This document shows, one piece after another, positions 15,922-24,949 of a stretch of 64,000 nt of DNA; positions within the stretch are counted from its first letter, which is position 1; each line of letters opens with the position of its first letter. The position numbers and the translations under genes are program-made. Below the pieces are notes generated by a model that was not told where the DNA came from, made no database searches, and saw only the letters and a program-made list of their open reading frames with translations. This DNA is from a virus, in IMG/VR virus record IMGVR_UViG_3300042291_001568, positions 52,823 through 116,822 of that record; one strand, given 5' to 3'.

Positions 15922-18900
15922 CCTTTTTGGAACTTCTGGGAATTACTTACTATTTACTGATGGAAGTAGTGGAGTAATCATCGACACCGCTACAAATACA
16001 GTCGATGCGACAGGATCTATTGAAAGTCTGTCATACGCTATGCCCTGGGCAAAAGAAGACATCTCAGCAGACAGCGTGGCACACGAATTAGCTCATGGCG
16101 CTCTTGCCGATCTACGAGTTCAGTCTCTTACTGCTTCAGCGCGATTGTACACAATACCTAAAGCTGCACAAGAAGAAGCAAAGCGCGGTCTTGCATGGAG
16201 AAAAGAGCACAAACGTGGCGGAACACCTGTCGGTGTAAACAGCGCGAGGACTCTTGCTGCAGGCGGACAAATCGGACTTGAGAAAGTAAGGCATATTGCA
16301 AAGTACTTTCCTCGTCACGAAGTTGACAAGAAAGGCGCAGGATACCGAGTAGACGAAAAAGGCTATCCTTCAGCAGGAAGAATTGCCTGGGCGCTTTGGG
16401 GTGGAGACGCTGCATGGCGCTGGGCTCAAGCGATCGTAGAACGTGAAAATAAAAATGCAGTTACGTCAGCAGGATACATAAACGTATCAACAGAGACAGA
16501 TTTGTACGCGCTTTCAATGTCGTACGATGCTGACCTCGCTGCGTTTAAGCAAGCAAGTCTTGCCAATGAGGGAGGACCAACGTTTGCGGTTCGTGTATCA
16601 CGAGCAGACGACACTATTGACAGACTGTATTTAGTCAGTGAAGAAGGAGATGTTTCTGTCTGGGACTCAAAAGGTTGGGACAACCTAGGCCAGACTGATA
16701 ACGACATTTTTTCCTGTGATAGGACACTAGATGAGCCAGAGTACTCTGATGCTTCGGCAGAGCACTATCTAATTGATCACCAATCTGCATTGTCTATTTC
16801 AGCACAACTGCAGCAGAATCCTTTTACAAAAATATCTGTGGCAAGTCTTGACCCAGAAGAATATGAAGTATACGCGTCAGGCAAAGAAGAAGTAGACTGG
16901 GATTTCATTGACGCGATTACAGCTGCCGGTGAAGAATCAATTGGCGGAACTACCGCTGGGCCAGACGATGGGTACACACCAGAGGAACGTTCAGCAAAAG
17001 CACGAAAGCAAGTCCGCGATAAAGGCGGCAAGTTTTCTAAAATGGGTGGCCGCGTTGTTGTCAACGGCGACTCAACAACTCGTGGAGCTATCACTGGCAT
17101 CGACGGTGCGAGCGGGAACGTTGTAGTAAAGCTAGACTCGGGCGTTTCGGTGCAAGTGCCTGCTACTCAGACTCAAGATGAATCTTCATTTGAAAACCCA
17201 GACGTTCAACAGGGTGGACCATCTACTGGCGCACCGTTAGACACTTCAGGAATTCTTGGTCAGCCTAGGACGCCAATTGATAGGCCTAACGCAAAGATAC
17301 CGGGAACTTTGCCAGCGTTGACTCCAAATGATCTTCAAAGTATTTTGTATAACTTCCCAGCGTGGGTAAAGCAACAGCGTGATGCCGCAGGCAGCGACAC
17401 TTCAGCAGAAACTGGGCGACCTGTTGCAAAAACTAAAGATGATTACGCTAAAGAAAGAGAAGATTACTACAAAAAGCGAGAAAAAGAAACTGGCACTAAG
17501 TACGAGTTCCGTGAAGCCGACTTACGTGATCATCCGCTTACAAAAAAACTTTTTGCTGGGTCAAACAAGAAAAACAATTTGTACTACAACCCAATTAGAG
17601 GGTCAGCACCGGCAGACGCAGTAGCGAAGCCTGAGCCTCAAGGTATTGGTGAGCCACTAACGCCAGAGACCAGCGATGTTCAGCCGTTGTACATGGCAAT
17701 CGTATCGCCAGAAGATCCTTCAGCGGTTTTTGATCTTATTTGCCTTATTCCAGCGAATAGCAAATCAGTAGTGCCAACAATTTTCAAGCGTGCTGACAGC
17801 AAATGGGTTCAAGACGACAAGATACTAGCGGACCTTACCTCAGCAACTCCTCCTCCAGTCGTGCCGCTAAGTGGAGATGCTCTTGACAGCACGTTGCAAC
17901 AGCTCGATGGGATAGTTGCGTCGGCGTTGCTCGCAGAAGGTGGACTAGATAGGAACAGAGGAAACGCAGAGAAGCTACGTCATTATTGGCTATACGGTCG
18001 TGGCGCTATAAAGATTCGTTGGAATACTCCTGGAGACTGGACTCGTTGCTATCGTCACTTAATGAAATACATGGGTCCTCGTGCTAAAGGCTATTGCGCA
18101 TTGCGCCATAAAGAAGCAACAGGCTTTTGGCCAGGCAGCAAATACAACATCGGTAAAAAGAACATCCGTGGCAGTGCTGCGCTAGAAGCTACGTTACTTA
18201 GTGAAGATGTCATCCTCGAGAAACTATTCCTACAAGCCACGGCCCAAAGCGCTCGAAACCGGGTTATCTTAGCTGCCGGTGCGTATGAAATCAATAGCAA
18301 CACTGTGCAACCAGCGTCAACAGGCGCTAAGTTTTCAATACCTCTTGTAATACCAGAAGGTGTTGAAACTGGCGATGGCCGTATATTTAATGATAAAGCT
18401 ATTACAATCAGAGAACTTCCACTGCCGCTTTTGTGGCAAATAGAAACAGCAGACGGTCATAACGGATCAGTAGTTGTCGGCAGGATTGACCACATGGAAC
18501 GAATTGATGGCGGAATTGGCCTAGGAACTGGTGTGTTTGACACGAGCCCTCACGGTAAAGAAGCCGAAAGAATGGTTCGTGAAGGATTTATCCGTGGAGT
18601 TTCAGCCGATCTTGACAAGTTTGAAGCTGAAGAAGAAGAAGAAGAAAAAGAAGAAAAAATAGCCGATATTGAACTTGCAAAAACAAAAAAGAAAGCAAAG
18701 AAAATTGGCGGAGACAAAATCAACATAACTCAAGCAAGAGTAATGGCGGTTACCATAGTACCTAAGCCCGCGTTTGAAGAGTGCGCAATATATATTGTCA
18801 ACTCAGAAGAATACGGCAATAACCAGGAGGAAATAATGGAAGCACTTCCAGACGGAATTTACATCGATGATGACATTGATCCAATCGATGCGCAGTCACT

Positions 18901-20563
18901 CGTAGCTTGTGGCATTTTAGCCGGGGCAATTCCAACTGTCCCACCAGCAGATTGGTTTGAAAACCCAAAGCTTAAAGGACCAACGCCGCTTAGTGTAGAC
19001 GATCTCGGCCGTGTGTTTGGCCACATCGCATCTTGGCAAACTGATCATATTGGGATGTCTCGCGGAACACGAGCACCAAAGAGCCGTAGTGGATACGCTT
19101 ACTTCCACACTGGCGTGATTAGGGCAGATGACGGCAAAGACTACCCAGTCGGCCAGCTCACACTCGCAGGTGGACATGCTTCTCTGGAAGCAAGTGCAGT
19201 TGACGCGGCTCGCCACTACGACGACACCGGTTCTGCTATTGCTGATGTTCACGCTGGTGAAGATCAGTTCGGTATTTGGGTTGCTGGCGGTTTGCGCCCA
19301 GGCGCATCTCCTGAGCAAATCCGAGCACTCCGTGCATCGGCACCGTCAGGCGACTGGCGACCAATCGGAGGCCAACTCGAGCTTGTTGCTGTTTGCCAAG
19401 TAAACGTTCCCGGTTTCCCAATTGCACGAGCTCGAGTAGCCTCTGGCCAAGTGTACGCACTTGTCGCAGCCGGTGCTGCTGTTCTTGCAAAGATGAAAAA
19501 CGATCCGCTTACTGAGCTCTCACAACGCATTGAGACTTTAGAAAGCAAAGAGCGTTTGTCTCTTAATGCAGAAGTTGACGCTCTTCGTTCGCGAATGGCT
19601 GATGCAAAAGTAGCTAAGCATGCGCAGCTAACTGCTAAGGCCAAAGAACTTGCCAATCGGATATACGCAGATGAGGTAACCGAAGAAGAGCTGGAGACAC
19701 TCGGATACATTTCACGAGAAAAGCGCCAGAAGCTTGCCGCAGAAAAGAAAGCTCTTCCAGACGGCTCGTACCCAATTGACAACGTTGATGATCTAAAGAA
19801 TGCAATACAAGCGTATGGACGTTCTAAGCCAAACAAACGCTCAGCAGTTCGTAGGCACATCGTGCGTAGAGCACGTGGACTTGACAAAGCAGACTTGATC
19901 CCAGATAAGTGGAAAGAAGCCTCAGTACTTCAGGAAGATGCCGCAGAGATTAGAGCACGAGTTGCCTCTGCCAAGGAGGGGCTTTTAGCGACCATGGCCG
20001 TAACTAGTGAAAATGCAGAAAAAACCACAAACGTAGAAGCAGTTTTTTCGCAGAAGTATGTCTCTGGAGTTAACCAACCAAGAGACTCAAAAGGCATGTT
20101 CCGTACGGTACTTGCTCGATTAAAGGACGACCTTGGCGCCTCTGGGCTTCAAGACGTAGTAGAAAAAGTAGAGAGTGCAGAAGGCCTAGATGATGCTGGA
20201 AACTACGACGCAGCTATTGCTGCTGCGCAAGACCTTTTAGGCGTAATTGACAGGCTTGACTCGGGCGCACTTGACGCTACAGCGCTAGAAAGCGTTAGAT
20301 CTACGGCCCGTTCCCTAGGTCAAGTGATTTCTAATCTTCCACTTGCATTTGGTGCAGACGCTCAAAAGGTCAGGTACAGCGATCTTCCCCCAGTTCTTAG
20401 AAACTTGATTGACGAAATGGTCAAAAGAGTTGAAAAGAAAATTGGGCAAAAAGATGCTGATGAAGTAACTAAGAAGCTAAAGAACTACCAGTCTGGCGGA
20501 GACATGTATTCACAGAGTGAGGTCTCTTCTGAGATGAGTACTCTATTAAGACTTTTAACATAA
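15914..20563 (+). CDS. Capsid maturation (prohead) protease with large extra domains
   Basis: About 1549 residues from ATG 15914, which overlaps the previous gene by 8 nt; in-frame TTG/ATG codons at 15884-15890 are alternatives. The protease core has a His in DGHNGSVVVGR (nt 18458) and a Ser in FIRGVSADLD (nt 18602), the usual catalytic pair of this phage protease type, with KEAERMVREG between them. Before the core lie a conserved HKRGGTPVGV / WALWGGDAAWRWA segment and a GGKFSKMGGRVVV segment shared with the giant protein. After it come a Glu/Lys coil, a domain with GHIASWQTDHIG and GRTHA-like histidines, and a DUF6582-like helix pair (ALPDGSYPIDN, AVRRHIVRRARGL). It should cleave the capsid delta domain and may also process the giant protein. 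Confidence 0.85.
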   Translation: MINLFGTSGNYLLFTDGSSGVIIDTATNTVDATGSIESLSYAMPWAKEDISADSVAHELAHGALADLRVQSLTASARLYTIPKAAQEEAKRGLAWRKEHKRGGTPVGVNSARTLAAGGQIGLEKVRHIAKYFPRHEVDKKGAGYRVDEKGYPSAGRIAWALWGGDAAWRWAQAIVERENKNAVTSAGYINVSTETDLYALSMSYDADLAAFKQASLANEGGPTFAVRVSRADDTIDRLYLVSEEGDVSVWDSKGWDNLGQTDNDIFSCDRTLDEPEYSDASAEHYLIDHQSALSISAQLQQNPFTKISVASLDPEEYEVYASGKEEVDWDFIDAITAAGEESIGGTTAGPDDGYTPEERSAKARKQVRDKGGKFSKMGGRVVVNGDSTTRGAITGIDGASGNVVVKLDSGVSVQVPATQTQDESSFENPDVQQGGPSTGAPLDTSGILGQPRTPIDRPNAKIPGTLPALTPNDLQSILYNFPAWVKQQRDAAGSDTSAETGRPVAKTKDDYAKEREDYYKKREKETGTKYEFREADLRDHPLTKKLFAGSNKKNNLYYNPIRGSAPADAVAKPEPQGIGEPLTPETSDVQPLYMAIVSPEDPSAVFDLICLIPANSKSVVPTIFKRADSKWVQDDKILADLTSATPPPVVPLSGDALDSTLQQLDGIVASALLAEGGLDRNRGNAEKLRHYWLYGRGAIKIRWNTPGDWTRCYRHLMKYMGPRAKGYCALRHKEATGFWPGSKYNIGKKNIRGSAALEATLLSEDVILEKLFLQATAQSARNRVILAAGAYEINSNTVQPASTGAKFSIPLVIPEGVETGDGRIFNDKAITIRELPLPLLWQIETADGHNGSVVVGRIDHMERIDGGIGLGTGVFDTSPHGKEAERMVREGFIRGVSADLDKFEAEEEEEEKEEKIADIELAKTKKKAKKIGGDKINITQARVMAVTIVPKPAFEECAIYIVNSEEYGNNQEEIMEALPDGIYIDDDIDPIDAQSLVACGILAGAIPTVPPADWFENPKLKGPTPLSVDDLGRVFGHIASWQTDHIGMSRGTRAPKSRSGYAYFHTGVIRADDGKDYPVGQLTLAGGHASLEASAVDAARHYDDTGSAIADVHAGEDQFGIWVAGGLRPGASPEQIRALRASAPSGDWRPIGGQLELVAVCQVNVPGFPIARARVASGQVYALVAAGAAVLAKMKNDPLTELSQRIETLESKERLSLNAEVDALRSRMADAKVAKHAQLTAKAKELANRIYADEVTEEELETLGYISREKRQKLAAEKKALPDGSYPIDNVDDLKNAIQAYGRSKPNKRSAVRRHIVRRARGLDKADLIPDKWKEASVLQEDAAEIRARVASAKEGLLATMAVTSENAEKTTNVEAVFSQKYVSGVNQPRDSKGMFRTVLARLKDDLGASGLQDVVEKVESAEGLDDAGNYDAAIAAAQDLLGVIDRLDSGALDATALESVRSTARSLGQVISNLPLAFGADAQKVRYSDLPPVLRNLIDEMVKRVEKKIGQKDADEVTKKLKNYQSGGDMYSQSEVSSEMSTLLRLLT

Positions 20564-20580
20564 CTATACAGTTAGTTATG
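20559..20580 (+). other. Perfect 8-bp inverted repeat over the protease stop codon
   Basis: CATAACTA (20559-20566) and TAGTTATG (20573-20580) are exact complements around a 6-nt loop, and the repeat spans the TAA stop. It is AT-rich with no T-tract, so it is a poor terminator. An operator or an RNA-processing hairpin ahead of the capsid gene is possible. A TATAAA at 20585-20590 could be a weak -10 element. Confidence 0.5.
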
Positions 20581-20610
20581 TTACTATAAAACATAGGTGA
20601 GTGCCTCTAA

Positions 20611-20676
20611 CGCTTCGGCGAGTATGAGTCCCTCTCCTTGGACAGAAACCCGAGACGTTCCGATAAGCGGAATGTC
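20611..20676 (+). promoter_or_regulatory. Structured leader of the major capsid gene (two hairpins)
   Basis: A CGC-TTCG-GCG mini-hairpin with a UUCG tetraloop lies at 20611-20620. A 9-bp stem (20654-20662 with 20668-20676, one G-U pair, loop ATAAG) ends 15 nt before the GGAGG Shine-Dalgarno sequence. The 136-nt gap codes for nothing visible. Stable leader hairpins would suit mRNA stabilisation or translation control of the most highly expressed virion gene. This is inference. Confidence 0.45.
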
Positions 20677-20699
20677 ATGACTGGCCCGAAGGAGGGACA

Positions 20700-22547
20700 G
20701 TGGACCGTATCAAGCAAATGCTCGACACAATTACAGAGCTGACCGATGAACAAGTCATCGAGCTGCAATCTGCTATTGTGTCAGAGTTCGAGACGGTCGA
20801 AGGCGAAGCTCCTACCACACAATCAGTAGATACCATGACTACACTTGCAGACATGCTTGACATCGTACGCGAAGAAGCGTCACGCCGGGAGGCTCTTGCA
20901 CAAGAGCTGACCGCACGTGCGTCTGAAGCCGCAATGCGAGTCAAGGGCGAAGCAGAAGAAATGGACCCTGCAATGGAAGAAGAAACAGAAGCTCCTGCAA
21001 TGGAAGAGGAAGAAATTCCAACTCCAGCAGAAGAAGAAGAAGAAGCTCCAATGGCAGAGGCATCAACTGCGACTGAGGAAGTAGCAGAACTTTCGACTAC
21101 AGAAGTAGAAACAGCAGAAGTCGCTGTTGAGGCACCAGCACAAGTAGAACTTGTTGCCGATGTTTCAGTAGAAGCCGAAGCAAGCACAACACAAGAAAAT
21201 TCAATTGCTCCAGAGGTGGAGCAGGAAGGCCAGGAGGCAGAAACAATGACCGCCGCCGTAGAAAACGAGAGCATGGAAGTAGAAATCCAAGCTCCAGCCG
21301 ACCGTCGACCTATCCAGGTTACAGAAGCAGCTCCGGTGACAATCACCGCAGGTGCAGACATTCCAGGATACACGGCCGGTGCAAGCATCAGTGACGCTAA
21401 CGAAGTTGCAGCAGCCATGTCTTCACGTTTGCACGGTCTTCGCCGTGTTAAGGGTGGCGACGGTGAGCAACACATCGTAGCATCATTCACAACACAGTAT
21501 CCAGAGTCACGTGTTCTTTCACAGGACACAGACAGCAACGTAGCAAAGATTAAGGCACTCACTTCACCAGCAGCACTCGTTGCTTCCGGTGGCCATTCCA
21601 CACCATTCGAGGTCAAGTATGACATCTTTGGTTTTGGAACAACTGAGCGCCCAATCCGCGACTCGCTTCCGCGCTTTTCGGCAGACCGTGGCGGTATCCG
21701 CTATATTCTTCCTCCAGTGCTCAGCGATTACGCAAACGCTGTTGACGTATGGACAGCTGCAAACGATGCAGCAGGTACACCAGACCCAGCAACAAAAGCA
21801 AGTTTGACAGTGTCAGCAGCAACAGAAACAACTGTTGCAACCGACGCAGTTACCTTGCAATTGAAGTTCGGTAACTTGATGACACGTGCATACCCAGAGT
21901 TGATTGCTCGACACAACGAACTTGCTCTTGTACAGCACGCTCGCGAAGCTGAGCAGTATCTTGCAAGCAAGCTAACCGCAGGATCCACAGCAGTCACAAG
22001 CACCAGCCTCATCGGTGTTGCTCGCGACTTCTTGGTTCAAGTTGGCCGTTCAGCAACAGCAATGCGTAGCCGTCATCGTCTCGACCCAGCACAACAATTG
22101 CGAGTAATTGCTCCATCATGGATCAAAGACGCAATGGTTGCCGACCTTACGTTGGCAGCTCCTGGCGACAGCACAATGAGTGCAGCTGGTGAAATTGATG
22201 GATACCTCGCATCACGCGGCGTAAACATTACTTTCAGCTCCGACCTCAACGTCTTCGGCTCACAAGGCGCCGCAGCAATGCTTGAGTTCCCAGACACATT
22301 CACATGGTACCTCTTCGCTGAAGGAACATTCTTGTTCCTTGACGGTGGAACATTGGACCTTGGAATCATCCGCGACTCTACTCTTGTAGGAACCAACGAT
22401 TACAAAATGTTCGTTGAAACCTTTGAAGGTATTGCGAAGATGGGTGTTGAGTCACTCGTTGTTACCTCCACAATCAGCGTCAACGGCGTGGCAGCAGCCC
22501 TCCGTGACACAACTGGTGGAGCAACAGCCGCAGCAGTTGAGTACTAA
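20700..22547 (+). CDS. Major capsid protein (HK97-like) with acidic N-terminal delta/scaffold domain
   Basis: 615 residues from GTG 20700, with a strong GGAGGG ribosome site at 20691. Residues 1-190 are helical and then very Glu/Ala-rich (runs of EEEE), like a scaffolding delta domain removed by the protease. An in-frame ATG near residue 183 (MTAAVENESMEV) is a possible internal start. The rest resembles HK97-type capsid proteins of actinophages: RFSADRGGIRYILPP, VQHAREAEQYLASKL, RHRLDPAQQLRVIAPSWI, LFLDGGTLDLGIIRDS. It follows the protease and is ringed by RNA hairpins, as expected for a highly expressed late gene. Confidence 0.88.
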   Translation: MDRIKQMLDTITELTDEQVIELQSAIVSEFETVEGEAPTTQSVDTMTTLADMLDIVREEASRREALAQELTARASEAAMRVKGEAEEMDPAMEEETEAPAMEEEEIPTPAEEEEEAPMAEASTATEEVAELSTTEVETAEVAVEAPAQVELVADVSVEAEASTTQENSIAPEVEQEGQEAETMTAAVENESMEVEIQAPADRRPIQVTEAAPVTITAGADIPGYTAGASISDANEVAAAMSSRLHGLRRVKGGDGEQHIVASFTTQYPESRVLSQDTDSNVAKIKALTSPAALVASGGHSTPFEVKYDIFGFGTTERPIRDSLPRFSADRGGIRYILPPVLSDYANAVDVWTAANDAAGTPDPATKASLTVSAATETTVATDAVTLQLKFGNLMTRAYPELIARHNELALVQHAREAEQYLASKLTAGSTAVTSTSLIGVARDFLVQVGRSATAMRSRHRLDPAQQLRVIAPSWIKDAMVADLTLAAPGDSTMSAAGEIDGYLASRGVNITFSSDLNVFGSQGAAAMLEFPDTFTWYLFAEGTFLFLDGGTLDLGIIRDSTLVGTNDYKMFVETFEGIAKMGVESLVVTSTISVNGVAAALRDTTGGATAAAVEY

Positions 22548-22571
22548 ACCATACTGATAGCGTATCGCGAC

Positions 22572-22597
22572 GGGGGTGCCCAGCAATGGGCATCCCC
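22572..22597 (+). terminator. GC-rich stem-loop after the capsid gene
   Basis: Positions 22572-22581 pair with 22588-22597 (10 bp, one G-U) around loop AGCAAT. It lies 25 nt after the capsid stop. There is no U-tract, so it may act as a partial terminator or as a 3' stabiliser keeping capsid mRNA more abundant than downstream mRNA. Confidence 0.45.
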
Positions 22598-22647
22598 AAT
22601 GCGAGCAATTAAGCATCGTGAAGATTTTAGGTTAGGAACCAAAATAT

Positions 22648-23748
22648 ATGGCTTTTAGAGGAATTTTTCCGGCACCAAACATTGAACCAACTGAATTTGG
22701 TCTATTTGCTGTAGCCAAACCTTCTGCACCTGCAGATGAAAAAATTGAAGACAAATGGACACGCGGATTTTCGCAAGAATACGACACGCAGCCGAGCTAT
22801 GTACGCACATGGGACGAAACATCGTCAACATCATATGTTGTAGCAGACAGGCATACGGCGCCTCTTTACAGAGAAATTAAGCCAATTTTTATTGAAGTAG
22901 AAGACTTCCACTCAACATTCAGTCTTACTGGTGAAGATCGCTTTGCGCGAGTTCTGTCGCAGCTCGAAGCTACTTCTCAAAAAGCGTTGGAATACGAACT
23001 TTGGGACGGTGAAATTGCTCTTGCCGAAGGTCTTCCAAATATGTTTTTGTCAAAGCCTGGCGTGACAGTGATTCACAATGAAGCAGCGCACGGCAGTGCA
23101 TACTCAGCTCGTAGAGCTCTTTCACTTCTTGAGCATTACGCAGGCGAGCAGTCGCCTGCCGGAGAGCACGGCGTGGTTCACTTGACACGCGATGCTTTTG
23201 TTTTGTTGACAAGTAACAATCAACTCTTTATGGACACTACAAACAAGCAGCATATGCAAACTGCTTCTGGTGCACCAGTCGTTATTGGCTCAGGCTACAG
23301 CGGCAACGGCCCACACGTTGCCATTAGCACTATTGCAGTTGCAACAAACGTTGCTACTATTGTTACTTCATCTGCTCATTACATGAAAGTTGGAGAATCT
23401 TTCAAGGTAACTACAAACGCAGGTGGTACTGCATTTGACGGTACGTGGACAGTAAAAGCTGTGACAAACACCACAACTTTTACTGCAGATATCACTGCAG
23501 GCAATCAGTCAGCAACTGCAACAGCTGGATACGTCCAAATGCAAGGTGACGACGATACTAAGTGGATTTACATGACTGGGACTGTCCAAGCACATCTTGG
23601 AAAGTCTGAAGTAGTAAATGAAACTTTGGCACAGGGATATGATGTCTCTGGTAATGATAACGACATGAGGATTAAAGCAACTCGGGCAGCCGTAGCGTAC
23701 TTTGATCCGTCAATTCACTTGACAATCAAAGTGGATTTGACAGCGTAG
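22648..23748 (+). CDS. Capsid-associated or minor head protein with an inserted beta module
   Basis: 366 residues; ATG 22648 follows AGGAA. The N-terminal two-thirds (EVEDFHSTFSLTGEDRFARV, ALEYELWDGEIA, VHLTRDAFVLLTSN) resembles the encapsulin/HK97-like minor capsid proteins placed just after the capsid gene in some actinophages. That link is a by-eye judgement. Residues about 225-300 (nt 23320-23545) are an inserted module, VATIVTSSAHYMKVGESF...FDGTWTVKAVTNTTTFTA, of the type found five more times in this window. The C-terminal strand (KATRAAVAYFDPSIHLTIKV) resumes the main fold. Confidence 0.65.
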   Translation: MAFRGIFPAPNIEPTEFGLFAVAKPSAPADEKIEDKWTRGFSQEYDTQPSYVRTWDETSSTSYVVADRHTAPLYREIKPIFIEVEDFHSTFSLTGEDRFARVLSQLEATSQKALEYELWDGEIALAEGLPNMFLSKPGVTVIHNEAAHGSAYSARRALSLLEHYAGEQSPAGEHGVVHLTRDAFVLLTSNNQLFMDTTNKQHMQTASGAPVVIGSGYSGNGPHVAISTIAVATNVATIVTSSAHYMKVGESFKVTTNAGGTAFDGTWTVKAVTNTTTFTADITAGNQSATATAGYVQMQGDDDTKWIYMTGTVQAHLGKSEVVNETLAQGYDVSGNDNDMRIKATRAAVAYFDPSIHLTIKVDLTA

Positions 23749-23802
23749 AATGGACATTAACAAGTGACAAGCAACAAAATATCTAACAAGGAGAAAGCTT
23801 AA

Positions 23803-24852
23803 ATGTCAACTCAAGACTACGCCGCGAGTATCCAGGGTGTATCAATTCGTGTGACACGTCTTGATGCCGCTGGCAGCTTGCTTAACAACCCAGGTGACAG
23901 TTACACGACGTCGGCATTTATGCGGATGTCGTTCACACCAGAATACGAGGAAGGCGATGAAATCACAGAAAAGTCAGCAAATGGCGTTATCTGTGTTTCG
24001 TACAAAGCACCTGACACTTTAAAGAGAGTAACTCTTGAAGTAGCCATTTGCGAGCCAGACCCAGAACTTACTAACCTTATGTCCGGTGGTCTTTTGCTTC
24101 GCAAGAACCTTGGAACATTCGCGTCTGCTAACCGCCAATCAATCGGTTGGTCATCACCGGCAGTTGGAGATGATCCATCTGGTAACGGCGTCGCAATTGA
24201 ATGTTGGTCATTCGCAGTTAAGGATGGAAAGCGTGCAGCAACAATGCCGTACTTCCACTGGGTTTTCCCATACGTCAAGCTTCGTCAGTCAGGCGACCGC
24301 GTCATTGAAAACGGAATGCTTGCAACTACGTTTGAAGGATACGGCCTTGGCAATGAGGCATTCAACATGGGTCTCGACAATCGCTGGGAATTCCCAGTTG
24401 CTACAGAGCGTCCATACTCGTATGCACGAAGCGAATGGGCACCGACCGGCCGCAAGGGCTTTTACGAATGGCACGCAGATCTTACAAAAACGATCTCGAA
24501 CAGCGCCCGTACTGGTTCAACAGCAACAATCACGACTTCATCAGCACATGGTTTCCGTGTAGGAGACAGCGTGACAATTGCAGGTACAAACGGCAACACA
24601 CCTCTTCATGGTACATACACCATTGCGACTGTACCAACAACAACAACATTCACCTACGCCACAACAACAACCGGAACAATTACGTCCGCTGCTGATACTG
24701 GTACGGCACTTGTTCCTGCAAACAGTTGGGCAGTCACTGACTTCCTTTCGCAGGGTTCAACAACTACTTACAACACACCTGGAAACGTGGACTACAACGC
24801 CGATGCCGCGATTGACTTTATCATCGCATCGTCAGACGATCCAACATCATAA
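23803..24852 (+). CDS. Probable major tail (tube) protein with a C-terminal beta module
   Basis: 349 residues; ATG 23803 with AAGGAG at 23789. The beta-rich N-terminus (GVSIRVTRLDAAG, MRMSFTPEYEEGDEI, LKRVTLEVAICEPDPELTNL) and WVFPYVKLRQSGDRV resemble tail tube proteins of actinophages. The C-terminal part (nt 24496-24714) carries the window's recurring beta module (TATITTSSAHGFRVGDSVTI ... TTTFTYAT), likely displayed on the tail surface. Position directly after head proteins rather than after the connectors is slightly unusual, so a head decoration role is the alternative. Confidence 0.65.
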   Translation: MSTQDYAASIQGVSIRVTRLDAAGSLLNNPGDSYTTSAFMRMSFTPEYEEGDEITEKSANGVICVSYKAPDTLKRVTLEVAICEPDPELTNLMSGGLLLRKNLGTFASANRQSIGWSSPAVGDDPSGNGVAIECWSFAVKDGKRAATMPYFHWVFPYVKLRQSGDRVIENGMLATTFEGYGLGNEAFNMGLDNRWEFPVATERPYSYARSEWAPTGRKGFYEWHADLTKTISNSARTGSTATITTSSAHGFRVGDSVTIAGTNGNTPLHGTYTIATVPTTTTFTYATTTTGTITSAADTGTALVPANSWAVTDFLSQGSTTTYNTPGNVDYNADAAIDFIIASSDDPTS

Positions 24853-24868
24853 GGAAAAAGCACGTAGA

Positions 24869-24921
24869 CAACGGACTGCGAGTTGCCTGTATAGAATTAC
24901 AGTGTAACGCGCAGTCCGTTG
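24869..24921 (+). terminator. Long intergenic hairpin with a 12-bp perfect stem
   Basis: 24869-24880 and 24910-24921 are exact 12-bp complements (CAACGGACTGCG and its reverse complement). Inside, CTGTA (24887-24891) pairs with TACAG (24898-24902). There is no T-tract. It separates the tail-tube-like gene from the connector genes and may be a terminator, attenuator or RNase processing site setting expression levels. Confidence 0.5.
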
Positions 24922-24949
24922 AGCGTTCAGACAAAGACGAAAGGCCGCG

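Noticed and set aside
20675-21625. Long minus-strand frame opposite the capsid gene (316 codons)
   Set aside because: Ser/Ala-rich mirror of the capsid's acidic repeat region, with no ribosome site and a strong real gene on the plus strand.
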